A DNA stretch of 64,000 nt from Lepus europaeus (taxonomy: Eukaryota > Chordata > Mammalia > Lagomorpha > Leporidae): contig NC_084829.1 in the NCBI RefSeq assembly GCF_033115175.1, positions 132,156,996-132,220,995 of the forward strand, read 5' to 3'. Below are positions 55,064 through 64,000 of this stretch, one piece after another; positions within the stretch are counted from its first letter, which is position 1, and each line of letters starts with the position of its first letter. Both the position numbers and the translations under genes were made by a program. The notes beneath the pieces were generated by a model. The model did no database searches. It was not told the origin of the DNA and saw nothing but the letters and a program-made list of their open reading frames with translations.

Positions 55064-55425
55064 GAGCTGGCACTCTGGTGTAGTAGGTTAAGCCTCTGCC
55101 TGCAGCACAGCATCCCATATGAGCACTGGTTCAAGTCCCAGCTGCTCCAATTTTGATCCAGCTCCCTGCTGATGCCTGGGAAAGCAATGGAAGATGGCCC
55201 AAGTGCTTGGGCCCCTGCAGCCACGTGAGAGACTTAGCAGCTCCTGGCTTCAAATTGGATCAGCCCAGCTCCAGCCATTGCTGCCATTTGGAGAGTGAAC
55301 CAGAGAATGGAAGACCTCTCTCTCTGACTCCCCCACCTCACCCTACCCCCCAACCCCGCCCCGTAACTCTGCGTCTTAAAAAAAAAGCAAACCCAAAACA
55401 AGCAAAAAGCAACAAAAACCAGAAA
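55064..55425 (+). mobile_element. C-SINE (CSINE2/3-type) with C- and CAAAA-rich tail
   Basis: Head GAGCTGGCACTCTGGTGTAG, middle CATCCCATATGAGCACTGG. The (CT)n part has become C-rich (CCCCACCTCACCC), followed by CTCTGCGTCTT and an A-rich tail with C interruptions. The right boundary is approximate. Confidence 0.88.
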
Positions 55426-56689
55426 ACACCCTGGTGATTCTGGTTCACAAACTGGATAAAGACCACTGAACTAGTCTGAAAGCTCATAAGGATGGGCCAG
55501 TTGACTGCCTGGTTCACAGTCAGGCCACATTTTCTAGATCAGTATCAGAAATACAGCAAATGCTCCAGATATATCTATGGACCAATGAATGAATATGTTA
55601 AATTCTCCAGGTATTGCACATATTAGTAGATTAGATCCTTTGTTTTCAAAAAGATACAGTTGGCTAGGAATGAGTCGTTGGAGAAACATACCAAAAATTC
55701 TGATATGCTCACTCATACACCTCAAAGATGAAAATATTTTCAGTAGTTGTAATGATTTCTTGTTGAGACTCTCTCACGGGGAGGCTTTCTCCCTTTCTTC
55801 CTCCTAAATGCAGGCATTTTTCCAAGTGGTATGGCAAATGTTCAGTTGATTGAAGCTTTGAGCAAATTCTGTTGAAGTCTGAAGCCTTCTGAGGTCATTC
55901 CAGACAGTTTGCCTTCCTCTGTTATGCACTGAGGCAGGAAATGTTTTCTCCTTTTTTGAAATGAGCAATTCAAGGGGCTAGCAAAGAATGCAGCCAGTGT
56001 GACATGCTATCAGCTCCCTCCAGCTGTTTACCATGGTCTCTTTCCTTCTTAACCGGGACATCAAGTTCTTCTGGAGACTGGTTGTGGTTTTCTACATAAG
56101 ACAAAATAAACACTTCCTGTAGGGCTTCAGAGGGTAACTTCATTTAAGTCTTATCTTTCATTTTCTTTCTACCAAAGAGGAAAAAATAAGATTTGAGAGA
56201 GGGCTTCCATTAACCAGGAAATATGTAGTCAGTTGGTACATTAAAACAATTTTTTTCATGCTGAAAATGGTAACACCCCTTCACTTTAAGTTTCCCCATC
56301 TCGCAACACTTAATTTTTCATACTTGTGAGGGGACATGGCCCCCACCCAAGGTCATCTGAGAACAATACTACCTTAGTCACTGACATTCTTAAGGTCTTG
56401 TTTAGAAGGGGTTGTTTGGAGCTGTTGTAGTCTGACTTGAGTCATGCTAGACAGTGCCAGAGAGGCTAAAGGATTGGGTTCTTCCCAAAGAAATACTTGT
56501 ATTATAATACAAGTATCTCCAGGACGAAACAGGCAATTAGTGCCAAGTGCACATCCAATTTGTCTCACAGAATCACTGTCTGGTTAGGGATAGACCATGA
56601 TCTTTTAATCAAGGTAGGCTTAGGTTGATTTTTTTTTCTAATTTGCAAAGTAAATTTTCTTCTGGTAGAATTTGCCTAAGAAACCACAC
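55426..56689. other. Unique DNA containing a perfect 24-bp palindrome
   Basis: No gene or repeat family recognised over about 1.3 kb. The palindrome at 56493-56516 is the only notable structure. Confidence 0.4.
56493..56516. repeat. Perfect 24-bp palindrome
   Basis: Two 12-bp arms, ATACTTGTATTA and TAATACAAGTAT, meet without a spacer and pair perfectly. Confidence 0.97.
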
Positions 56690-56900
56690 TAGAGGATGGT
56701 GTGATGGTTTAATGGGAATACCATAGTACTTGGAATCAGATAGACTTAGCTTGAAATCCCATTTGCACCATATACTGTGTGAATTGCCTAAGATGCCTAA
56801 CTTCTTTGTGGCTAGGGTTTCTCATCTATGAGATACAGTAGCCTATGCATGGTTGCCATGAAGATGAGAAGTTACGATATATTATGCTCTTGTTCATGGT
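56690..56900 (+). repeat. MIR
   Basis: Plus-strand MIR order: TGTGATGGTTTAATGGGAAT, TTGGAATCAGATAGACTTAG, GAAATCCCATTTGCACC, TGTGAATTGCCTAAG, TTTCTCATCTATGAGATACAG and GGTTGCCATGAAGATGAG. Confidence 0.82.
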
Positions 56901-57179
56901 GGCATCAAGTAGACCCATTTCCTCTCTCATTCCCTTTGCTCTAATACTTGTGAAAAAATTTCATTGACTAACCTGTAAAAATATATCTTCTCTTATCTTC
57001 AAGAAATGAAGAATCAGTTGATTTTGTTGGGTACACACTTTCTCTAAAAATATTAGATAAAACTCTGCTAAGTGCTAACCAAAGAGAAACAGGTAGTTGC
57101 CCTCTTAATATACATGTTATAAGCAATACTCATAGATAGCAACAATTTGAATAAGGTAGAGTAGAAGATTATAATGGAA
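56901..57179. other. Short unique AT-rich interval
   Basis: No repeat or coding signal recognised. Confidence 0.4.
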
Positions 57180-57720
57180 AAATCAATGAATTTTGAATCC
57201 AAGTACTAAACCTGATCTTAACTCCAATGGTACAATGTGAGGCTCTCTTTGAAAATGGGAATCCTTAATAGTGCTGACTGCGGTGGGGGCTGGCACTGTG
57301 GTATAGCAGGTAAAGCCATGGCGTAGCTGGTAAAGCTGCCGCCTTCAGCGCCAGCATTCCATATAGGCGCCGGTTTCGAGTTCTGGCTGCTCCACTTCCA
57401 ATCCAGCTTTCTGCTATGGCCTGGGAAAGTAGTAGAAGATGGCCCAAGTCCTTGGACCCCAGCACCCATGTGGGAGACTCAGAAGAAGCTCCTGTCTCCT
57501 GGCTTTGGATTGGCACAGCTCTGGCTGTTGCGGCCATCTGGGGAGTGACCTAGTGTATGGAAGAACTCCCTCTCTGTTTCTGCCTCTGCCTCTCTGTAAC
57601 TCTGCCTTTTAAATAAATAAATCTTTTTAAAAAATAGCATTGCTGGGACAATCAAATGGTGGAATATTTGGAGATTTACATTGAAAGCGTTATAGCCTAA
57701 CACAATAGTTGCCTAGAACA
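57180..57720 (+). repeat. MIR, split by a C-SINE
   Basis: Left part (57180-57279): GAATCCAAGTACTAAACCTG, TTTGAAAATGGGAATCC. Right part (57641-57720): GGACAATCAAATGGTGG, TTACATTGAAAGCGTTATAG. The order fits a plus-strand MIR once the C-SINE is removed. Confidence 0.6.
57280..57640 (+). mobile_element. C-SINE with tandemly doubled A-box region
   Basis: The head contains GTATAGCAGGTAAAGCCATG directly followed by GCGTAGCTGGTAAAGCTGCC, so the A-box-like segment occurs twice. The rest is a normal CSINE2-type copy with tail GCCTTTTAAATAAATAAATC. AATAG marks both flanks but the duplication is short. Confidence 0.92.
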
Positions 57721-59089
57721 AATTGTATTTCTTCTCCTATGTACACAGAGCCAAGTATTTTAAGCATTAGGAATAGTATGCACCAGAGGAAAGGAAATAT
57801 TTTCATGAACCAGGAAGGAAAATGGAGGTTTTAGTGACAGAATGCAAACTGAGAGCAATTTTGCATTTTCTCAACAGCCCCTGGGAAGCAGTCCTTGGCT
57901 GTGTGTCAGCAGTCCGAATGGTTGCTCAATGGAGCAGTTAGCTAAGGTCGGGATAGAGACCTGGCTGGAAATAGAGTGATCTTTCTTGAATCTTGCATGG
58001 CATGCTTGTCAAAAGAACTGTAGTGTATGAAAATATGGGTGATGAAACTAAGTACTTAAAGAAAATAGAGATTTGTGGGAACAGCAATAAACATGTTGTG
58101 TATGTTTGTTTACTTGAATATTACAGTTCATAAAAGTTCTTCTAGGCATCCACTACTAAAACAAATTTATTTGTGTTAAAAAGTTACTCCAATAGGTAAT
58201 CATTTTCCTTTCTGTCTTAATTGTCCCGGAAACCTGAAACAGATTGTTCCATTAGTTGCATGTTTTATAAACTCATTTAAAAGAAAAAAACCAAAAAACT
58301 TCGGACTTTTCTAACTTGGGATTCAACATTTTTTTTTTTGCACTTACATTTTCATTTGGTCCATTTTCTCAAATTATTGGCAAAGTCTTTGGGTAGCCAG
58401 TGTGTCTGAGGCTGGTCCTTTTCCCACAATAACTAAATGGTGGAACCAAAACCGGTCTTTGCTTCTGTGATTTGGGGATAGATTGAGAGCAAGCAGTAAT
58501 GGCCTTTAGGCTCTTTTGTTGAAAAGGACTAACCTCCACACACTATTGGTGAAAATATTAAGACTTCACACTGTCATATAAATGATAAGCTTTCATTTTC
58601 TTATTATAATTCAGAGTCCAAATACAGTGAGCCACTCATTTAGGTGATATCTTGGCCGTAGGTACAGCATGTTGTTGTGAATGGTTAGAACATTGAGCAC
58701 ATCATTTTTAAGAACTCCTTGGAAGCTAATCAAATGATCAAAGGAGTTGCCCAAGAGAGAGTGTTTCAGAGAAGTTCAGTGAGCATAGGGAGCATGCATG
58801 GAAGGTTTGGGGTAGGGGACATCTGTGTAGGTGTGATGATGTTCAGGAGGTACCCAGTGGATATCCCTTCTGGTAGTATGAGTATGGTGAAGAGTTCATA
58901 GAAGGTGGAGATACAGACAAAATAATGGCAGAAAGCAACCATTCTCACTTCTGTCTGAAACAGACTTAGCTTAGAAATCAGATTTCAATATTGCTTTTTT
59001 TAATCTGTGTTAGAATTAGTAGATGGACTCTAGTTAAAATAATAGAAGAGACAAGTTAATTATTGTGGCAACAACTGATAGATTTCCTT
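57721..59089. other. Unique DNA, no gene seen
   Basis: About 1.4 kb without recognised repeats. Overlapping antiparallel 60-codon frames at 58719-58948 have no recognised domain. Confidence 0.4.
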
Positions 59090-59102
59090 GTATAATCCTT
59101 TC

Positions 59103-59448
59103 TTTTTTTCTTTTCTTTTCTTTTTTTTTTTGACAGGCAGAGTGGACAGAGAGAGAGAGACAGAGAGAAAGGTCTTCCTTTGCCATTGGTTCACCCTCCA
59201 ATGGCCGCTGCGGTTGGCACGCTGCGGCTGGCACACAGCGCTGATCCGATGGCAGGAGCCAAGTGCTTCTCCTGGTCTCCCATGGGGTGCAGGGCCCAAG
59301 CACTTGGGCCATCCTCCACTGCACTCCCTGGCCACAGCAGAGAGCTGGCCTGGAAGAGGGGCAACCGGGACAGGATCGGTGCCCCGACCGGGACTAGAAC
59401 CCGGTGTGCCGGCGCCGCAAGGCGGAGGATTAGCCTAGTGAGCCGCGT
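59103..59448 (-). mobile_element. C-SINE, young subtype, first few head bases missing
   Basis: Perfect 13-bp duplication GTATAATCCTTTC at 59090-59102 and 59449-59461. The head on the minus strand starts CGCGGCTCACTAGGC, about nine bases short of the full GGCCGGCGC start. Doubled B-box segment present. Tail side has T/C-rich units. Confidence 0.96.
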
Positions 59449-59461
59449 GTATAATCCTTTC

Positions 59462-59649
59462 AATATAGAGCTTTGCATAGTTTATCTGTAGATATTTGAG
59501 CTGTTGTACAATTGTTCACCCCCTTGGAGCTTCAGTTTCCTGTTGAGATTTACTCTTTTCCCACTTAAAAACAAAGCACAACATGTTAGATAGGAGAACA
59601 AAGGACCATGGCAGTTTGTTTACTTCAGAGATGGCTTTGGAGCGTAGGG
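59462..59649. other. Short unique interval
   Basis: No repeat or coding signal recognised. Confidence 0.4.
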
Positions 59650-59830
59650 ATCCGAGATTAAGTCACAGCTTATTGAGATGGACCTTGAAGGAAAGAGAAG
59701 ATTTATGACAAGACTGATTTAGACGGAGGGAACAGTACAGGGAAAGGCACTTGAAGTGGGCTAACATGTTCAGGTTATGCGAGTGCTGTAGTGTGGTATG
59801 GTCAGATTACAAAGATAAAGGCAACAGATT
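59650..59830 (-). repeat. L2 fragment
   Basis: TGAGATGGACCTTGAAGGAAAG, GACGGAGGGAACAGTACAGG, AAAGGCACTTGAAGTGGG match minus-strand L2 text (GGCAGAGGGAACAGCATGTGC, AAAGGC). Confidence 0.6.
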
Positions 59831-59914
59831 GGTGGTAGCTGCAGTCATATTGAATATTTCTTCCTGAATTTAGAGGGGAAGTTGGGCCAGAATACATTTT
59901 AACTAAAGAATTCT

Positions 59915-60190
59915 TTTAACATTTTATGTATTTATTTATTAAAGAGAGACAAAGAGAGAGAGAGAGAGATGTTCCATCTGCTGACTCACTATGCGGTGGT
60001 GGGTACTGGGCTGAGCTGAGGCCGGGAGCAAGGAACACAAGGTCTCTCATATGGGTGGCAGGAACCCAGTCACTTGAGTATTCACTTCTGCCTTTGAGGG
60101 TCTGCATTAGCGGAAGTTACAATGATGAGCTTGAACTAGGTATCAAACCCAGGCATTCCAATATGGGACACAAGATCTTAACTGTTACTT
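59915..60190 (-). mobile_element. C-SINE (CSINE3-type, old)
   Basis: Contains GATGTTCCATCTGCTGACTC, GAGGCCGGGAGCAAGGAAC, CCAGTCACTTGAGTATTCAC and AAACCCAGGCATTCC. The head is worn. Confidence 0.84.
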
Positions 60191-61394
60191 TAAAACAACT
60201 GCTAGGTTAAATGCTCAACACTGTAAGATATTTTAAGCATTATTTGTATTTGTTGCTAGTGAAACATGGAAGATCTAGAAAAAAAGATATAAAAATGAAT
60301 TAAAAGGCACTTAATATTCCTGTCTAAAACATTTCCAATTTTAAACCTCTTTTGCTTTGTGAAGTGGTCTTTTCCACATTAGCTAATGCTACTTTGGGAG
60401 CATTTCATAGAATATTTCCCTATTTCATGATAATATTCCATTTCACATTGATGCTACAGTTTAAATGGATGAATCTATGTATTTTAAAAAGCAAAATCAA
60501 AAGAGCATTGTGTTTGAATAAGGCTTAGTGAGTTCTTGAACTTTTCTGTCTAGCTTCGCATTCATATTTGGAAAAGAAACATTTGTCTGACCAAATTGTA
60601 GAAAGGAATCGAAATATCAGTCCAGTGAGATCTTCAAATGTCGGCAAATCATCTCACTGACCTGCTCTCTCTTGGCTTCCTCTGCGAGGCATCAGGGCCC
60701 CAGAGAGGCTTGCTCACTTCCAGACATACCTTTGTGGCTGCTCAGCAATGACGGGGTTGTCTCCACAGTTAGATACTTCACAGAGTGCATGTGGATTTAT
60801 CTGTTTCAGACTCGTGGGCTTTCCCCCCCACTCTGGTCTCTTTTCCCTTATGTATAGCCTCAGTTATGCACTAAGATAACATTTTTATTTAGGCCCAGAA
60901 GCCCATAAAATTGGGAGATGGTATTTTTATAATTCCATGCCAAGAAAACTATATTTACTGAAACATGAGATTTAGAAAGTTATTTTAGCATCAATGAAAT
61001 CTCATAACAGACTTCAGAAGAGAACCTAAAGCCCATTCTGCTTCATTCACTCTTGCTGTCTTTCATGGTAGTTCTTTCTAATGCGGTTTGAAATCAGACA
61101 TCTTCAGTCATACAGACTATTTGATCCAAAGTGTGTATTGCGTTATATCCCTTACAGGGAATCTGTATAACTGTAAGTGGACCCTAGAATGATTTGTCGT
61201 TGCCACCAGGCATGATTCTTTGTTTCCATACATGGGTATCTAAGAGTTCATTCATGACTAAAGGATGGAACAACTTGGGAATGAGATTGGCAAGACAAGA
61301 TATTTGAATGTTAGGGTCTACAGTCTGTGTTTTCAATATTCTCCCTGTAGCAAAATGAATAATCTTATTTATGTTTTTTTTCAGTGTCATTCAT
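60191..61394. other. Unique DNA, no gene seen
   Basis: AT-rich on both sides of a slightly GC-richer part at 60600-60860. No repeat or exon recognised. Confidence 0.4.
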
Positions 61395-61697
61395 TTAAAG
61401 ATTTATTTATTTTATTTGAAAGTCAGAGTTACACAGAGACAGAAGGAGAGGCAGAGAGAGAGGTCTTGCATCCACTGGTTTACTCCCCAATTGGCCTCAG
61501 TGGCTGGAGCTGCACTGATCTGAAGCCAGGAGCCACGAGCTTCTTCCGGGTCTCGCACACAGGTTCAGGGGCCCAAGGACTTGGGCCATCTTCTACTGCT
61601 GGTTTGGAAGTGGAGCAGCTGGGACTCAAACTAGTGCCCATATGGGATGCTGACACTGCAGGTGGCGGCTTTACCCCCTATGCCACACCACCGGCTC
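61395..61697 (-). mobile_element. C-SINE with a small internal deletion
   Basis: Plus strand AAAGATTTATTTATTTTATTTG to TATGCCACACCACCGGCTCC. After CATCTTCTACTGCT the usual TTCCCAGGCCATAGCAGAGA stretch is missing. The 145-codon frame across it is SINE-derived. Confidence 0.93.
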
Positions 61698-62180
61698 CTT
61701 GATTGTTATTCAGATATAAATAAATAAATATTCATAAGGATGATCTGAGCCATACATTGAAAACATGCAACATAAGTGTACAGAAGCCCTATAGAAATCA
61801 AATTGTGATGGTTAGTTATAGTTAATAATAAATAACATTAATTTATGTGACTTATTTATAAGATAAACTACCTCAATTTTTAATGTTATTTACAGTTACT
61901 TGTAGGTGCCAGCTAGCCAAATATTATCCTCAGATCCAAGTGAAATTAGAAAGAAAATTTACCCTGCTTTGCCTTTTAAGAACTCCAAAGATATTTCAGA
62001 GAAAATTGGAGATATTAAGAAGCTATTCAATATTGTTGCTTCTATGCATTGATACAGACAATGATTTGAGGGGACTGAAATAGATGCATTATGCTATATC
62101 TTAATACGGCTTGGACAATCCCAGTGATTTTTTTCTCTTTTTATTCTTTAAATTTTTATTTTTATTTATTTTTTAAAATA
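61698..62180. other. Unique AT-rich DNA, no gene seen
   Basis: Short TAAA runs near 61715-61732. No repeat family or exon recognised. Confidence 0.4.
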
Positions 62181-62192
62181 TAATTAGTTTTT

Positions 62193-62904
62193 GGGGTGGT
62201 ACTGTGGCATAGCAGGTAAATCTGCCACCTGCAGTGCCAGCATTCCATATCGGCGCTGGTTAGAATCCTAGGTGCTCTACTTCCTATCCAGCTCTCTGCT
62301 ATGGGATGGAACAGCAGGAGAAGATGCCCAAGTGAACCAGTGGATGGAAGACCTCTTTCTCTGCTTCTGCCTCTGCATCTCTGTAACTTTGCCTTTCAAA
62401 TAAATAAATAAATAAATCTTTTTTCTTTTCCTTTCTCTTTTTTTAACTTTTATTTAATAAGTATAAATTTCCAAAGTACAACTTTTGGATTATAATGGCT
62501 TTTCCCCCCATAACCTCCCTCCAACCCACAACCATCCCATCTCCCACTCCCTCTCCCATCCCATTTACATCAAGATTCATTTTCAATTATCTTTATATAC
62601 AGAAGATCAATTTAGTATATACTAAGTAAAGATTTCAACAGTTTGCAACCACACAGATATACAAAGTATAAAGTACTGTTTGAATAGTAGTTTTACCGGT
62701 AATTTGTATAATACAACACATTAAGGACAGAGATCCTACATGAGGAGTAGTTGCACAGTGACTCCCATTGTTGATTTAACAATTGACACTCTTATTTATG
62801 ACGTCAGTAATCACCTGAGGCTCTTGTCATAAGCTGCCAAGGCTATGGAAGCCTCTTGAGTTTCACAAACTTAGATCTTAATAAATAAATCTTAAAGAAA
62901 AAAT
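62193..62904 (+). mobile_element. C-SINE with internal deletion, itself split by an L1
   Basis: Head GGGGTGGTACTGTGGCATAG. The centre jumps from AGAAGATGCCCAAG to TGAACCAGTGG, so about 100 bases are missing. The tail (AAATAAATAAATAAATC) is interrupted by the L1 at 62421-62879. The SINE's own duplication is TAATTAGTTTTT at 62181-62192 against TAATTAGTCTTT at 62905-62916 (11 of 12). Confidence 0.9.
62421..62879 (-). mobile_element. L1 3' end inserted in a C-SINE tail
   Basis: Plus strand starts TTTTCTTTTCCTTTCTC then TTTATTTAATAAGTATAAATT and runs to GGAAGCCTCTTGAGTTTCAC. It belongs to the AAAGTACTGTTTGAA subfamily. Perfect 14-bp duplication AATAAATAAATCTT at 62407-62420 and 62880-62893. Confidence 0.94.
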
Positions 62905-62916
62905 TAATTAGTCTTT

Positions 62917-63589
62917 AACTGGTTTAACATGGTTTGTAGATGGAATTTTAAAGATATTGCCTCCCTCTTCTTTTCTCCCTCACACCATCCTTTCTTTTTT
63001 TTTTTTTAGCTTTTGAGATAACATATTTTAAATTTACAGTACTGTAATAAGGCTTAATCTTGAATTAGGAATTTAGTAAGGAATTTGAATAAGGAATTTA
63101 ACAACTAAAAAGCAAAAAGACCCTAGTTTAAGGGGAATGTAGACAATAATTGAATGCAAAAAATGACCATTTCACCCATATACAGTACATTTTTAAGTAA
63201 TCAATGATCATTGAAACTGTGGTAGTGTAACACTCTTAACCACTGGTCTGACAAAGGTACAAAATGAAGTTTCACAAAACTATATTTGCAGCATTAGTGA
63301 TACACACAAGCATTTCCCAGTGATTTCTTAAAGACTATATTTTGGGCCAGTGTTGCAACATGGACCAAATGCTTTGAGGTTTTCCAAAGATTAACTGCAC
63401 TACAATGCACTTTTATAGATGCTTAAAAAGTAGTGATGGGGGGAGGGGAGTGTTGACTAAGTATAGATACTTGCTAGGTTAGGAAAATACAAAGATGAGA
63501 AAGTTTTGTTTCTGTCCTTATGAATATTGTCAATTGGTATCAATATGATTTTTCCCAAAATCATACTACCAAAGAAATGACTCTGACTT
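62917..63589. other. Unique AT-rich DNA, no gene seen
   Basis: A short set of near-repeats (GAATTAGGAATTTAG, AAGGAATTTG, AAGGAATTTA) lies at 63063-63102. GGGCCAGTGTTGCAACATGG near 63344 looks like the first bases of a C-SINE head with nothing after it. Confidence 0.4.
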
Positions 63590-64000
63590 GCTAATGAATC
63601 ATATATAGTCTTGAAAAACAAAATATTAACCCAAAGGAAATAGAAGGAAGGGAAGAATAAAGATAAGAATTGCAAATAAGAGTAGAGGAATACTCAATAC
63701 AAAGGATCAACATAGCAAAAAATTAGTTCATTGGAAAGGCCAATATATATGACAAACCTCCACTGAAATTGGTCAAGAAAAATAAGCCACAAAAAAGTAA
63801 TACTAGAAATGAATGAATGCTTCAGTCAATGAGATGAAAGCAAGAGGATACTATGAGCTACTTTTTACCTGAAAAAGTTAACTGTAAAGTATAAATTTCT
63901 GAAAAAAAAGTCTTCAAAGATAGATTAAAGAAGATACATGAAACTTAAGAAAGCCCTGTGACAATTAAGTAACATCACAGGTTAAGCACATGAAACTCAC
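63590..64000 (+). repeat. Ancient L1 ORF2 fragment, runs off the window
   Basis: Translation gives NPKEIEGREE then KANIYDKPPLKLVKKNKP, matching the L1 ORF2 passage before the reverse-transcriptase domain (NKIDKPLARL...). Stops and indels are frequent, so it is a fossil. The remainder of the element would lie beyond the right edge. Confidence 0.5.

Noticed and set aside
1..64000. CRISPR arrays, bacterial operons, phage or plasmid features
   Set aside because: Regularly repeated elements here are dispersed SINEs with poly-A tails and target-site duplications; there are no spaced direct repeats, ribosome-binding-site patterns or dense coding.

Overview
The window is non-coding nuclear DNA from a lagomorph, most probably rabbit (Oryctolagus) or a close relative. 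The evidence is about 41 copies, on both strands, of the tRNA-derived C-repeat (CSINE) family that is characteristic of lagomorphs. Nine short 3' fragments of lagomorph L1 accompany them. Older mammal-wide repeats (MIR, L2, L1M-type, MLT1-like LTRs, mariner/Tigger-like DNA elements) lie underneath. I found no protein-coding gene, no rRNA or functional tRNA gene, no CRISPR array and no bacterial-type feature. The open frames in the window are short. Most run through SINE copies, and I support none as a gene. The sequence could be intergenic or lie inside a large intron; it does not say which.

Layout. 0-8 kb: a C-SINE, an L1 end inserted in a MIR, a long minus-strand L2 reverse-transcriptase relic (about 3.9-5.5 kb) cut by an L1 end, and two mariner-like palindromic elements, one carrying a C-SINE. 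8-12.3 kb: an ancient L1 3' region broken up by several C-SINEs and by a composite L1 with a repeated 3' UTR. 12.3-15.8 kb: the largest repeat-poor block, including a GC-richer stretch at 12.6-13.5 kb. 15.8-31.5 kb: about 15 C-SINEs separated by unique AT-rich DNA, with Z-DNA-prone, (CTTT)n, (GA)n and all-pyrimidine tracts. 31.5-38.4 kb: MIR, an old L1 region and a minus-strand L2 carrying both an L1 (with a G-quadruplex-type motif) and a C-SINE. 38.4-48.6 kb: a repeat-poor block, an L1 ORF2 relic, a Tigger-like element split by a C-SINE, a dated L1 insertion, MIRs and MLT1-like LTR relics in opposite orientation. 48.6-64 kb: C-SINEs, MIRs, two L1 ends, a nested SINE/L1 insertion at 62.2-62.9 kb and an ancient L1 ORF2 relic at the right edge.

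Many younger insertions keep target-site duplications of 9-17 bp, which fix their boundaries and show the order of insertion (C-SINE or L1 into MIR, L2, old L1 or mariner; L1 into C-SINE). I did not find a convincing undescribed biological system. The points most worth checking are the composite L1 with a repeated 3' UTR, the C-SINE subtype with a duplicated B-box-like segment, a 58-nt exon-like segment near 39.0 kb, the repeat-free GC-richer block at 12.6-13.5 kb, and several tracts able to form non-B DNA. Family names come from recognising consensus motifs by eye; a RepeatMasker run was not possible, so boundaries of old elements are approximate.
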